NCBI GenBank assembly: GCA_934394435.1
Contig: CAKRRN010000025.1
Span: 1 to 39,168 of the forward strand
Reading direction: 5' to 3'
DNA length: 39,168 nt
Source: an uncultured Bacteroidaceae bacterium
GTDB taxonomy: Bacteria; Bacteroidota; Bacteroidia; Bacteroidales; Bacteroidaceae
Below are positions 31,084 through 39,168 of this stretch, piece after piece. The translations under genes were made by a program, and so were the position numbers. Under the pieces are notes generated by a model that worked only from the letters and a program-made list of their open reading frames with translations, had not been told where the DNA came from and searched no databases. Within the stretch, counting starts at the first letter, position 1; the number at the start of each line of letters is the position of its first letter.

Positions 31084-31671
31084 ATGGAAAAGATTCAAGA
31101 ACTGACAGAGAAACTCTATCGCGAGGGAGTGGAGAAAGGCCAAGCTGAGGCAGCGAGAATAGAGGCTGAGGCACACGATAAGGCAGAGAAAATTCTTGCA
31201 GAAGCACGCCAACAGGCACAAGCCATCGAGACACAGGCAAAAAAGAAAGCTGCTGAATTGGATGCCAACACCAAGAGTGAGCTAAAACTTTATACCAGTC
31301 AGGCACTGAATGCCTTGAAGAGCGAGGTTACCAATGTACTGACAAACAACACGGTGGAAGATGCCGTAAAGGGTCTGACCGAAGATTCTGATTTCCTGGC
31401 CAAGTTTGCGGTCGAACTGGCAAGCAAATGGGTGGATGATGAACCAGTCGTGCTAAGCTCCCCTGAGGCAGAAAGTCTAAAGAAGTATTTCGCAGCAAAA
31501 GCAAAGAACCTGCTTGACAAAGGACTGAAGATAGAGAAAGTCAGCGGTCGAGATGCTCTGCTGACAATAGCTCCTGCCAACGGTAGCTACAAGGTAGAGT
31601 TTGGAAAAGAAGAGTTCGAAAACTATTTCAAGAGTTTTCTGCGCCCACAACTCATAGAAATGCTTTTCTAA
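31084..31671 (+). CDS. ntpE: V-type ATPase subunit E
   Basis: Subunit E is the peripheral stalk that links the catalytic head to the membrane subunit I. The 195-aa protein has the expected long N-terminal coiled coil (MEKIQELTEKLYREGVEKG, then ARIEAEAHDKAEKILAEAR) and a mixed C-terminal domain ending FLRPQLIEMLF. It is the first gene of the operon E-DUF2764-A-B-D-I-K. No separate gene for the partner stalk subunit (G/H/NtpF) is present nearby. Confidence 0.88.
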   Translation: MEKIQELTEKLYREGVEKGQAEAARIEAEAHDKAEKILAEARQQAQAIETQAKKKAAELDANTKSELKLYTSQALNALKSEVTNVLTNNTVEDAVKGLTEDSDFLAKFAVELASKWVDDEPVVLSSPEAESLKKYFAAKAKNLLDKGLKIEKVSGRDALLTIAPANGSYKVEFGKEEFENYFKSFLRPQLIEMLF

Positions 31672-31781
31672 AACAGAAGAGACGCAAGTGCAATCATCCC
31701 GAACGAATTCCAAAGAGCATCCCGAAGGAAAAGGCAGGGAAGATACACATTATTAGATAAGGTAAAGAAATAAGCAGACAC

Positions 31782-32627
31782 ATGGGGAATTATTATTGCC
31801 TGGCAGCAGGATTGCCAGACATAGACTTGACGGATACAAAGCCAGGTTTCACATTTCAGGAACTAAGGGACTGGTGTGAGGGTGAGTTGTCAGACCATGA
31901 CAAGAAAATCCTTTCTTACTTTTTCCTTCGATTGGACTGCCAGAACCTTGTGAAGTTGCTCAAAGACCCAGAGGCCAAAATTGACCTTTACGGCAACTAT
32001 ACTCTGGAGCAATATCAAGACTTGATAACCAGCGCACGTGAGATGAACTTCAATGTGCATCGCTTCCCAGCCTTTATGAGCATATTCGCCCGAGAATTCA
32101 ATTATAACAAGGACAAGAAAGGCTACTTCCCTGAGGATGAGATGGCTTTCCAATTTCTCAACTATGCCATCAAGACTTGTCCAAACCAGATGATACGCCA
32201 ATGGTATCAGCTAAACCTGGACGTCACGAATATTCTGACTGCCATGCTGGCTCGCAAACAGGGGTGGAATGTGGCAGACTACATAAAAGGTGAGGGCGAA
32301 GTGCAGGAGATGATCAAAGAAAATAAGACACACGACTTTGACCTTACACACGAATTCGATTACGTAAAGGATTTGATGAAAATCGTAGATGAGAAAGACC
32401 CCGTGAAGAAGGAGAAGATGATTGATGCCTTCAAATGGGTATGGCTGGACGAGCGTACGTTCTTCAACCCCTTCTCCATCGAATCAATTTTTGCATACCA
32501 TTGCAAGTTGGAAATGCAGTACCGCTGGGCAAAATTGGATGTAGAGACAGGCAAAGAGACCTTCAGACAGATTATCGAGAATCTGCGTTCTGAAGCCAAG
32601 GTGCCAGAAGAATTTATTCAGAAATAA
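31782..32627 (+). CDS. DUF2764 family protein of the V-ATPase operon
   Basis: This 281-aa helical soluble protein begins MGNYYCLAAGLPDI and ends AKVPEEFIQK, matching the DUF2764 family found between subunits E and A in V-ATPase operons of Bacteroidetes, Chlamydia and spirochaetes. These operons lack the normal subunit C/d gene (NtpC), so DUF2764 is a reasonable candidate for that rotor-cap role; this is inference from position and helical nature. It lies 110 nt after ntpE and 23 nt before ntpA. Confidence 0.87.
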   Translation: MGNYYCLAAGLPDIDLTDTKPGFTFQELRDWCEGELSDHDKKILSYFFLRLDCQNLVKLLKDPEAKIDLYGNYTLEQYQDLITSAREMNFNVHRFPAFMSIFAREFNYNKDKKGYFPEDEMAFQFLNYAIKTCPNQMIRQWYQLNLDVTNILTAMLARKQGWNVADYIKGEGEVQEMIKENKTHDFDLTHEFDYVKDLMKIVDEKDPVKKEKMIDAFKWVWLDERTFFNPFSIESIFAYHCKLEMQYRWAKLDVETGKETFRQIIENLRSEAKVPEEFIQK

Positions 32628-32650
32628 AAATATAAAACAAGCATATCAAG

Positions 32651-34393
32651 ATGACAAAAGGAACTGTAAGTGGTGTGGTTTCCAACATGGTCACTATCCG
32701 TGTGGACGGACCCGTGATGCAGGGCGAAATCTGCTACATAGAAACAGGGGGCGACCGTCTGATGGCTGAGGTCATCAAGGTGACGGGACAGGATGTCTAC
32801 GTGCAGGTGTTCGAGAGCACCCGTGGACTAAAGGTGGGAGCCACCGCAGAGTTTACCGGACACATGCTGGAGATTCAATTGGGACCGGGAATGCTCAGCA
32901 AGAACTATGATGGTTTGCAAAACGACCTGGACAAGATGGAAGGCGTTTTTCTGAAACGGGGCCAATACACAGAACCTCTTGACGCTGACCGCGAATGGGA
33001 CTTTTCACCCTTAGCTAAAGTGGGCGACCGTGTGCAAGAGAGCGACTGGTTGGGACAGGTAGAGGAGAATCATCAGGAACTGAAAATCATGGTTCCATTC
33101 CAGATGAAGGGCTTTGCCACAGTGAAAAGCATAGTACCCGAGGGCAAATATAAGATTCACGACGTAGTGGCTGTGCTGGAAGACGAGCAGGGCAAGGAAA
33201 TAAAAGTGGATATGGTACAACACTGGCCCGTGAAATTCGCTATGACCAACTATGCGGAAAAGCCCCGTCCCTTCAAACTGCTTGAGACAGGCGTTCGCAC
33301 CATAGATACCTTTAACCCCATCGTAGAAGGCGGCACAGGATTTATCCCTGGACCTTTTGGTACAGGAAAGACCGTGCTTCAGCATGCCATTTCCAAACAG
33401 GCAGAGGCAGACATTGTGATTATTGCAGCTTGTGGTGAACGCGCTAACGAGGTGGTGGAAATCTTCTCAGAGTTCCCAGAACTTGTAGACCCCCATACAG
33501 GGCGCAAGCTGATGGAACGTACCATCATCATTGCCAACACCAGTAACATGCCTGTCGCAGCCCGTGAGGCATCTGTATACACAGCCATGACCATGGCTGA
33601 ATATTACCGTTCGATGGGATTGCGTGTATTGCTGATGGCTGACTCCACATCCCGCTGGGCACAAGCTTTGCGTGAGATGAGTAACCGTATGGAGGAATTG
33701 CCTGGTCCCGATGCATTCCCAATGGACTTGGGCGCACTGATATCTAACTTCTACGGGCGTGCTGGATATGTTCGCTTGCGCAACGGACAAATTGGTTCTG
33801 TAACATTCCTAGGAACCGTATCACCAGCCGGCGGTAACCTAAAGGAGCCTGTCACAGAGAACACAAAGAAAGTGGCACGATGCTTCTATGGACTGGAACA
33901 AGACCGCGCCGACAAGAAGCGCTACCCTGCCGTAAACCCCATCGACTCGTATTCTAAATACCTGGAATATCCCGAATTTGAAGAATACATCAGCCAGCAC
34001 ATCAATAGCGAGTGGATTCCCAAGGTAATGAAACTCAAGACCCGTATGCAGAGAGGTAAGGAAATTGCCGAGCAAATCAACATCTTGGGCGATGATGGAG
34101 TACCTGTAGAATATCACGTAACCTTCTGGAAAAGCGAGGTCATAGACTTTGTCATACTGCAACAGGATGCCTTTGACGAAGTGGACGCAATGACTCCTTT
34201 GTCAAGACAGGAAGAACTTCTTAACCTCGTAACCGAAATCTGCAACAAGGATGATTACAAATTTGAAACATTCCTGGAGGTGACTGACTATTTCAAGAAG
34301 ATGATCAACCTCTGCAAGCAGATGAACTACTCCGTATACCAAAGCGAGCAGTACGAAGACTACAAGCATCAGGTAGAGGAAATGATTAAATAA
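32651..34393 (+). CDS. ntpA: V-type ATPase catalytic subunit A
   Basis: Subunit A holds the catalytic ATP sites of the V1 head. The P-loop GPFGTGKT spans residues 234-241. The A-specific non-homologous region precedes it (KPRPFKLLETGVRTIDTFNP follows the insert), and later motifs include ACGERANEVVE, MADSTSRWAQALREMS and LPGPDAFPMDLGALI. The length of 580 aa is typical of bacterial A subunits. The start follows DUF2764 by 23 nt. Confidence 0.97.
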   Translation: MTKGTVSGVVSNMVTIRVDGPVMQGEICYIETGGDRLMAEVIKVTGQDVYVQVFESTRGLKVGATAEFTGHMLEIQLGPGMLSKNYDGLQNDLDKMEGVFLKRGQYTEPLDADREWDFSPLAKVGDRVQESDWLGQVEENHQELKIMVPFQMKGFATVKSIVPEGKYKIHDVVAVLEDEQGKEIKVDMVQHWPVKFAMTNYAEKPRPFKLLETGVRTIDTFNPIVEGGTGFIPGPFGTGKTVLQHAISKQAEADIVIIAACGERANEVVEIFSEFPELVDPHTGRKLMERTIIIANTSNMPVAAREASVYTAMTMAEYYRSMGLRVLLMADSTSRWAQALREMSNRMEELPGPDAFPMDLGALISNFYGRAGYVRLRNGQIGSVTFLGTVSPAGGNLKEPVTENTKKVARCFYGLEQDRADKKRYPAVNPIDSYSKYLEYPEFEEYISQHINSEWIPKVMKLKTRMQRGKEIAEQINILGDDGVPVEYHVTFWKSEVIDFVILQQDAFDEVDAMTPLSRQEELLNLVTEICNKDDYKFETFLEVTDYFKKMINLCKQMNYSVYQSEQYEDYKHQVEEMIK

Positions 34394-34459
34394 GGTTTGG
34401 CACGCGATTGTCAGTAGCCCGATGGCAAAATGAGATCGCAAACCACAAAACAACATATT

Positions 34460-35782
34460 ATGGCAACAGCATTTCAAAAAGTATATACACAGATAAGCCA
34501 GATAACCAAGGCTACCTGCATGCTCAAAGCTAAAGGTGTGGGATACGATGAACTCGCACGCATCAATGGCAAGTTGGCTCAGGTTGTCCGAATCTCTGGC
34601 GATGATGTCACCCTGCAGGTATTCGAAGGCACAGGTGGTATTCCAACCAATGCCGAAGTGACCTTTTTAGGCAAGGCTCCCACTCTGAAAGTAAGTGACC
34701 AGTTGGCAGGACGATTCTTCAACGCATATGGTGACCCTATTGACGGAGGACCAGCCATTGAAGGTAAAGAAGTTGAGATTGGTGGACCAAGCGTAAATCC
34801 TGTTCGCCGAAAGCAACCCAGCGAACTGATAGCCACAGGTATCGCAGGTATCGACCTAAACAACACATTGGTTTCTGGACAGAAGATTCCTTTCTTTGCT
34901 GACCCAGACCAACCCTTCAATGAAGTAATGGCCATGGTGGCGATGCGTGCAAAAGCGGACAAAATTATTCTCGGTGGTATGGGAATGACCAACGATGACT
35001 ACTATTTCTTCCGAAACACCTTCTCCAATGCAGGTGCACTCGACCGCATCATTTCCTTCATCAATACCACAGAGGATCCTGCCGTAGAGCGTTTGCTTGT
35101 GCCAGACATGGCACTTGCCGCAGCCGAGTACTTTGCTGTTGAGAAACACGAAACAGTACTGGTGCTTCTGACAGACATGACCTCATACGCTGACTCACTC
35201 TCCATCGTGAGCAATCGTATGGACCAGATTCCCTCAAAGGACTCTATGCCCGGTTCGCTTTATTCCGACTTGGCAAAAATCTATGAGAAAGCTGTGCAAT
35301 TCCCCGAAAGTGTAGGCGGTGGCTCTATCACGATTATTGCTGTAACCACACTAAGCGGTGGAGACATCACCCATGCCGTACCAGATAACACAGGTTACAT
35401 CACAGAGGGACAGCTTTATCTGCGTAGAGACAGCGATGTAGGAAAAGTCATCATCGACCCCTTCAGATCTCTCTCACGCCTAAAGCAACTTGTGGCAGGA
35501 AAGAAGACCCGAGCAGACCATTCCCAAGTTATGAATGCCGCCATCCGGCTCTACGCCGATGCAGCCAACGCTAAGACAAAACTGGAGAATGGCTTCGACC
35601 TGACAGACTACGACAACCGTTGTCTGGACTTCGCAAAGGATTATGCAACACAACTCCTTGCTATAGATGTGAACCTCAATACAGAAGAGATGCTTGATGT
35701 CACATGGGCTTTGTTCCGCAAGTATTTCAAACTGGAAGAGGTCAACATCAAAAAAGAGTTCACAGACATATACTGGAAGTAA
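34460..35782 (+). CDS. ntpB: V-type ATPase subunit B
   Basis: Subunit B forms the alternating non-catalytic positions of the A3B3 ring. Motifs include FNAYGDPIDGGP, SVNPVRRKQPSELIATGIAGID, DMTSYADSL (with the arginine-bearing SNRMDQIPSKDSMPGSLYSDLA) and ITEGQLYLRR; there is no P-loop, as expected. I chose the ATG at 34460 (MATAFQKVYTQI), giving 440 aa; the frame to 34430 adds ten non-conserved residues. A 166-nt structured spacer separates it from ntpD. Confidence 0.96.
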   Translation: MATAFQKVYTQISQITKATCMLKAKGVGYDELARINGKLAQVVRISGDDVTLQVFEGTGGIPTNAEVTFLGKAPTLKVSDQLAGRFFNAYGDPIDGGPAIEGKEVEIGGPSVNPVRRKQPSELIATGIAGIDLNNTLVSGQKIPFFADPDQPFNEVMAMVAMRAKADKIILGGMGMTNDDYYFFRNTFSNAGALDRIISFINTTEDPAVERLLVPDMALAAAEYFAVEKHETVLVLLTDMTSYADSLSIVSNRMDQIPSKDSMPGSLYSDLAKIYEKAVQFPESVGGGSITIIAVTTLSGGDITHAVPDNTGYITEGQLYLRRDSDVGKVIIDPFRSLSRLKQLVAGKKTRADHSQVMNAAIRLYADAANAKTKLENGFDLTDYDNRCLDFAKDYATQLLAIDVNLNTEEMLDVTWALFRKYFKLEEVNIKKEFTDIYWK

Positions 35783-35801
35783 TCATTTGACAAAAGAGGC
35801 C

Positions 35802-35836
35802 CTTCCAGACACACACCTATATGATACGTCTGGAAG
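35802..35836 (+). other. 9-bp hairpin in the ntpB-ntpD spacer
   Basis: CTTCCAGAC (35802-35810) pairs perfectly with GTCTGGAAG (35828-35836). A second GTCTGG at 35841-35846 could compete for the same left arm. It may be an RNA-processing or stabilising element that sets subunit ratios within the operon. Confidence 0.55.
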
Positions 35837-35894
35837 AACGGTCTGGTACATTCCAAGTGAATGGACGTGAACAGGACTGTAGAACAATAACAAC

Positions 35895-35940
35895 ATCTCC
35901 CAAGTAACACTGGCATTCACAGTGTGGGAGCGTGGGAGAT
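35895..35940 (+). other. Compound hairpin just upstream of ntpD
   Basis: ATCTCCCA (35895-35902) pairs with TGGGAGAT (35933-35940), enclosing ACACTG (35907-35912) paired with CAGTGT (35920-35925). A second TGGGAG (35925-35930) offers an alternative partner for CTCCCA. The structure ends eight bases before the ntpD ATG, so it would occupy the ribosome-binding region. Confidence 0.55.
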
Positions 35941-35948
35941 TTACCATT

Positions 35949-36554
35949 ATGGCAATAAAGTTTCAATATAATAAGACTTCACTCCAACAATTGGAGAAGA
36001 ATCTGAAGATGCGCCAGCGCACTCTGCCCATCATCAAAAGCAAGGAAACCGCTCTGAGACTGGAGGTGAAGAAGTGCAAAGAGGAAGCCGATCGCTTAGA
36101 GAAACTTCTGGAGGAGCAAATCTCTGGATACGAGCGTATGTACGCTCTTTGGGGAGAGTTTGACACATCTCTAGTAAGTCTGCGCGACGTTCATTTGAGC
36201 GTGCGCAAAATTGCAGGTGTACGTGTACCCGTACTCTCAAACATAGAGTTAGACGTACGTCCTTTTGGCCTCTTTAGCGCACCCAAATGGTATTTCGATG
36301 GTATCAACCTTCTACAAGGATTGGCAAAAACCGCTGTGGAGCGTGAATTTGTGAATGCGAAACTACACCTTTTGGAACACGCACGCAAAAAGACCACACA
36401 GAAGGTAAACCTCTTTGAAAAAGTTCAAATACCGGGCTACCAAGAGGCGGTACGTAAAATCAAGCGTTTTATGGAGGACGAAGAGAATCTTTCCAAATCT
36501 TCACAGAAAATTCTGAAAGCCTTGCAGGAAAAGAGAAAGGAGGCTACCGCATGA
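35949..36554 (+). CDS. ntpD: V-type ATPase subunit D
   Basis: Subunit D is the central rotor shaft (counterpart of F-ATPase gamma). The 201-aa protein begins MAIKFQYNKTSLQQLEKNLK and is a long antiparallel coiled coil, with the conserved start KTSLQQLEK...LPIIKSKETALRLEV typical of the family. The ATG at 35949 was preferred to an upstream one at 35922 that adds nine unrelated residues. The stop overlaps ntpI as ATGA. The usual rotor partner, subunit F, has no gene in the operon. Confidence 0.92.
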   Translation: MAIKFQYNKTSLQQLEKNLKMRQRTLPIIKSKETALRLEVKKCKEEADRLEKLLEEQISGYERMYALWGEFDTSLVSLRDVHLSVRKIAGVRVPVLSNIELDVRPFGLFSAPKWYFDGINLLQGLAKTAVEREFVNAKLHLLEHARKKTTQKVNLFEKVQIPGYQEAVRKIKRFMEDEENLSKSSQKILKALQEKRKEATA

Positions 36555-38425
36555 TAGAGAAGATGAAGAAACTGACCTTTCTGGTAACAGATAGGGAGTA
36601 TAATGAATTCATCGAAGCTCTGCGACAGCAGGGTGTGGTGCACGTGAAACAACTGCAGCAAGGAGCTTCGAGTGCTGAATTACAGCGAGCTGTAGATTTA
36701 GATACACGATATGCAAATGCCTTCAAGATACTGGATGCAGCAGAAAAGACCTATACAGTCTCTCCTGTGGCACCAGACGTGCAACCAAGTGCAGGAGCAG
36801 AGGCACTACTCTGCCATGTGGAAAACATCCAACACACAGAGCAGAAGCTTATGCACGAGCGCGAAGCCATAGAAAAGGACATGCAGGTACTGATGCCATG
36901 GGGCAACTTTGATATGGAAGCCCTTAAAAAGGTGACAGAATCCTCTGGCTTGCAAGTCAATTTCTTTAGAAGCAGCTCCAAATACTTTCGTAAAGAATGG
37001 GAAGAGCAGTACTACGCCATCCCCATAAACGAAATAAACAAGAGCGTGTATTTCTTGACCTTTAGCAAGGAGACACCAGACATAGAAGCCGAGCAGGTAT
37101 TCTTGCCCCAAGGGTCTCTGTCGGATAAAGAAAAGGAAAAAGCTGATTTGACGGCAGAACTGGACAACTTGCATGGAGAACTTCTCTTTATAGCAACAAA
37201 CTTACGTTCTGTACTTCTCGATGGACAAATTTGCACACGCGACTCCATTCAGTTGGAACGTGTACATCTAAGTGACAAACTTGTCGCAGGAGACGCCCTG
37301 CATCTGATGGTCGGATGGGTACGTGCTGACCGTACAGAAGCTCTGACAGAGATGCTCAATGACAAGCACATCTACTATGACATGGAAGATCCAGCATACG
37401 AAGATGATGTTCCCGTGCAGATTGTAAATGGCAAGTTTGCGACTCTCTTTGAGCCGATACTGCGCATGTACTCTCTCCCAAACTATCATGACATCGACCC
37501 TTCTGTATTTTTTGCGCCCTTCTTCATGCTCTTCTTTGGTCTCTGTCTGGGCGACGGAGGCTATGGATTACTTGTACTGTTAGGTGGTCTGGCAGCAGTC
37601 AAATGGGGCAAGGCAGACATGTGCAACTACGGAAAACTAATGGCTTGGCTGGGAGCAATGACTGTCATATGCGGACTGCTTATGGGTACATTCTTCGGCA
37701 TAGACCTTAGTCAGCAGAACTGGGCATTCCTGGCTCCAGTGAAACCCTATTTCCTGAATGACAACGGTGTAGGACCCATCTTCGGCTACTCACCCATGAT
37801 GGTACTGTCCGTAGCGATAGGACTTGTACAGGTGCTCTTGGGCATGATACTCAAGGGGTGCAAGGCCGTCAAGAACTACGGCATTGCCTATGGCATTGGC
37901 ACATTCTGTTGGGTGATTGCCATTGTGCTTGCAATCGTTCTCTTCGGACTTCCTGCTTGCGGAGTTCAATTACCTTTAGGCATACAATACGTGCTGGCTG
38001 CACTCATGTGTGTGTGTGTACTTGGGATTTTCTTCTACAACTCACCAGGCAGCTACAAACGTCCCATATTAGGTCTGTTAAGCAACATTGGAGGTGGCGT
38101 GTGGGCAACCTATGGAATGGCCACAGGTCTACTGGGTGACTTGCTCAGTTATATACGCCTCTTTGCCCTTGGACTGACAGGTGGTGTGCTGGGCGGCGTA
38201 TTCAACTCACTTGCCATTGACATGACCTCAGGTCTGCCATTCTATGTACGTTGGGCACCCATGTTCCTCATTTTACTTGCAGGACACGGAATCACCTTTG
38301 CCCTCAGCATGATTTCTGCCTTTGTACATCCTATGCGCTTGACTTTTGTGGAATTCTTCAAGAATGCCGACTTCGAAGGAGGTGGCAAAGAATACAAACC
38401 ATTTAAAAAAGAATACAATAAATAA
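36551..38425 (+). CDS. ntpI: V-type ATPase subunit I (a)
   Basis: Subunit I is the membrane stator that provides ion half-channels against the rotor ring. The 624-aa protein has a soluble N-terminal half (about 1-310) and a C-terminal half of about seven to eight membrane helices beginning with DPSVFFAPFFMLFFGLCLGDGGYGLL. The essential arginine helix is present as LLSYIRLFALGLTGG. The last residues are cytosolic and basic. It overlaps ntpD by four bases and precedes ntpK by 23 nt. Confidence 0.95.
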   Translation: MIEKMKKLTFLVTDREYNEFIEALRQQGVVHVKQLQQGASSAELQRAVDLDTRYANAFKILDAAEKTYTVSPVAPDVQPSAGAEALLCHVENIQHTEQKLMHEREAIEKDMQVLMPWGNFDMEALKKVTESSGLQVNFFRSSSKYFRKEWEEQYYAIPINEINKSVYFLTFSKETPDIEAEQVFLPQGSLSDKEKEKADLTAELDNLHGELLFIATNLRSVLLDGQICTRDSIQLERVHLSDKLVAGDALHLMVGWVRADRTEALTEMLNDKHIYYDMEDPAYEDDVPVQIVNGKFATLFEPILRMYSLPNYHDIDPSVFFAPFFMLFFGLCLGDGGYGLLVLLGGLAAVKWGKADMCNYGKLMAWLGAMTVICGLLMGTFFGIDLSQQNWAFLAPVKPYFLNDNGVGPIFGYSPMMVLSVAIGLVQVLLGMILKGCKAVKNYGIAYGIGTFCWVIAIVLAIVLFGLPACGVQLPLGIQYVLAALMCVCVLGIFFYNSPGSYKRPILGLLSNIGGGVWATYGMATGLLGDLLSYIRLFALGLTGGVLGGVFNSLAIDMTSGLPFYVRWAPMFLILLAGHGITFALSMISAFVHPMRLTFVEFFKNADFEGGGKEYKPFKKEYNK

Positions 38426-38448
38426 TAATCAATAATAATTTAGTTTTT

Positions 38449-38892
38449 ATGGAAATCTTTTTAGCTTATCTGGGCGTTGCGCTTTGCGTTGCCCTCTCTG
38501 GTATTGGCAGTGCTTATGGTGTGACCATCTGTGGTAATGCTTCTATTGGCGCTTTCAAGAAGAACCCCTCTGCCAGCGGTGCCTACATGGGTCTGTCTGC
38601 TCTCCCCTCATCTCAGGGTCTATATGGGTTTGTGGGGTTCTTCATGCTCAACAGCAAGGTTACTCCCGACATTCAGATGCCAGCTGCTTGTGCTATCTTT
38701 GGTGTAGGTCTGGCTCTGGGATTGGTAGCATTATTCTCAGCCATCCGTCAAGCAAAGGTATGTGCAAACGGTATTAGCGCAATCGGTGCAGGACACAATG
38801 CTTTCGGTACCACAATGGTGCTGGCCGTGTTCCCTGAGTTGTACGCTATTCTGGGATTGCTGGTGCTCATCCTAACTGCCAACGCTCTCTAA
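38449..38892 (+). CDS. ntpK: V-type ATPase subunit K (rotor ring), Na+-type residues
   Basis: Subunit K forms the ion-carrying rotor ring. The 147-aa protein has two duplicated hairpins (four membrane helices). The ion-binding Glu is in the second half (VFPELYAILG, Glu130), and the first half has LPSSQGLYGF with Leu52, Ser55 and Gln56. Gln101 is in FSAIRQAKV. This set corresponds to Leu61, Thr64, Gln65, Gln110 and Glu139 of the sodium-binding NtpK of Enterococcus hirae, with identical spacings of 45 (Gln-Gln) and 29 (Gln-Glu) residues. It is the last gene of the operon. Confidence 0.95.
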   Translation: MEIFLAYLGVALCVALSGIGSAYGVTICGNASIGAFKKNPSASGAYMGLSALPSSQGLYGFVGFFMLNSKVTPDIQMPAACAIFGVGLALGLVALFSAIRQAKVCANGISAIGAGHNAFGTTMVLAVFPELYAILGLLVLILTANAL

Positions 38893-38907
38893 TCAGCACC
38901 CATTACA

Positions 38908-38966
38908 AGAAAACCTTGTCAGCCAAAGTGAGAAGTTAGCTCCTTTGACTGACAAGTTTTTCTTGT
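38908..38966 (+). terminator. Terminator of the V-ATPase operon
   Basis: A 21-bp stem with two mismatches pairs 38908-38928 with 38943-38963. Its core is CTTGTCAG-N-CAAAG with CTTTG-N-CTGACAAG (38915-38928/38943-38956), followed by TTTTTCTTGTTT. The symmetric A-run on the left means it could terminate from both directions. Confidence 0.85.
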
Positions 38967-39000
38967 TTATAGTTGTAAAAGAGTAGGGACACCCACTTTG

Positions 39001-39084
39001 TTTCCAACTTTGATGTTATCATTTTGAACTGTGAGATTATTCTTTTCAACTGAAAAAAATTTCTTCCCAGTTGGAAAAATTAGG
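39001..39084. repeat. Four 21-nt degenerate tandem units with CAACTG / CAGTTG core
   Basis: Units of 21 nt start at 39001, 39022, 39043 and 39064, with cores TCCAACTTTG, TTGAACTGTG, TTCAACTGAA and CCCAGTTGGAA. Identity among units is partial, but the phasing of TTTN-(A/C)AACT is regular. The last unit resembles the units at 20302-20345. The array lies upstream of a promoter for a gene beyond the window. Confidence 0.5.
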
Positions 39085-39140
39085 TAAAGCCGGCTCAGCG
39101 GATTATTCATGGGGATTGAAATGTTATTAAAACTTTTTGC

Positions 39141-39148
39141 TACCTTTG
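39141..39148 (+). promoter_or_regulatory. -7 box for a gene beyond the window end
   Basis: TACCTTTG is a clean TAnnTTTG match. A TTG at 39116-39118 is 22 bases upstream, slightly longer than usual. No ORF of note is contained in the remaining 20 bases, so the gene must start outside the window. Confidence 0.55.
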
Positions 39149-39168
39149 TCATATGGTAGATTCAACAT

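Overview
The window reads as chromosome of a member of the Bacteroidales, most likely Prevotella-like. Evidence: TAnnTTTG promoter boxes in front of several genes, lineage-typical small families (DUF4290, DUF4250, DUF2764), a V-type ATPase operon of the Bacteroidetes/Chlamydia layout, a Wzi-type capsule protein, a GH97 glycosidase, and a MurA with Asp in place of the catalytic Cys. No rRNA, tRNA, insertion sequence or CRISPR array was recognised.

Layout. Bases 1-424 are a gene-free patchwork of repeats. Bases 425-2984 (minus) hold yicC-gmk-nadD-ispF. A compact divergent promoter region (about 2985-3120) then starts a plus-strand housekeeping run: tsaB, DUF4290, murA, rimM, dxr, rseP, DUF4250, a small lipoprotein and cca (3121-10988). 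This run meets, at a perfect 26-bp inverted repeat, a minus-strand surface-polysaccharide operon: wzc-like tyrosine autokinase, wzi-like outer-membrane protein and a lipocalin-like lipoprotein (11045-15444). Divergent from it is a polyprenyl-phosphate sugar transferase with unusual active-site residues, followed by an unknown 208-aa protein, a ZapB-like coiled coil, zapA and rny (15680-20042).

Bases 20043-20790 are a second gene-free repeat region. It carries an inverted, roughly 85% identical copy of the repeat at bases 1-113, so about 20 kb of mainly core genes lies between two inverted repeats. The accessory minus-strand section after it has a solitary nucleotidyltransferase-fold protein, a GH97 glycosidase with a C-terminal carbohydrate-binding module, and a very large secreted protein with two discoidin-like domains. 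Then come a plus-strand TPR protein and a DsbD-type reductase.

The window ends with a V-ATPase operon, E-DUF2764-A-B-D-I-K (31084-38892), closed by a strong terminator. The K subunit keeps the residue set and exact spacing of the Na+-binding site known from Enterococcus hirae NtpK, which predicts a sodium-coupled enzyme. A final repeat array and a promoter for a gene beyond the window close the sequence.

The observations I find most worth following are the Na+ signature in the K subunit, the degenerate catalytic dyad of the sugar transferase together with its stop-start-coupled leader ORF, the 21-22-nt-period palindromic repeat arrays of unrelated sequence at separate intergenic sites, and the inverted repeat pair. 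I did not find a clearly novel multi-gene defence or metabolic system.
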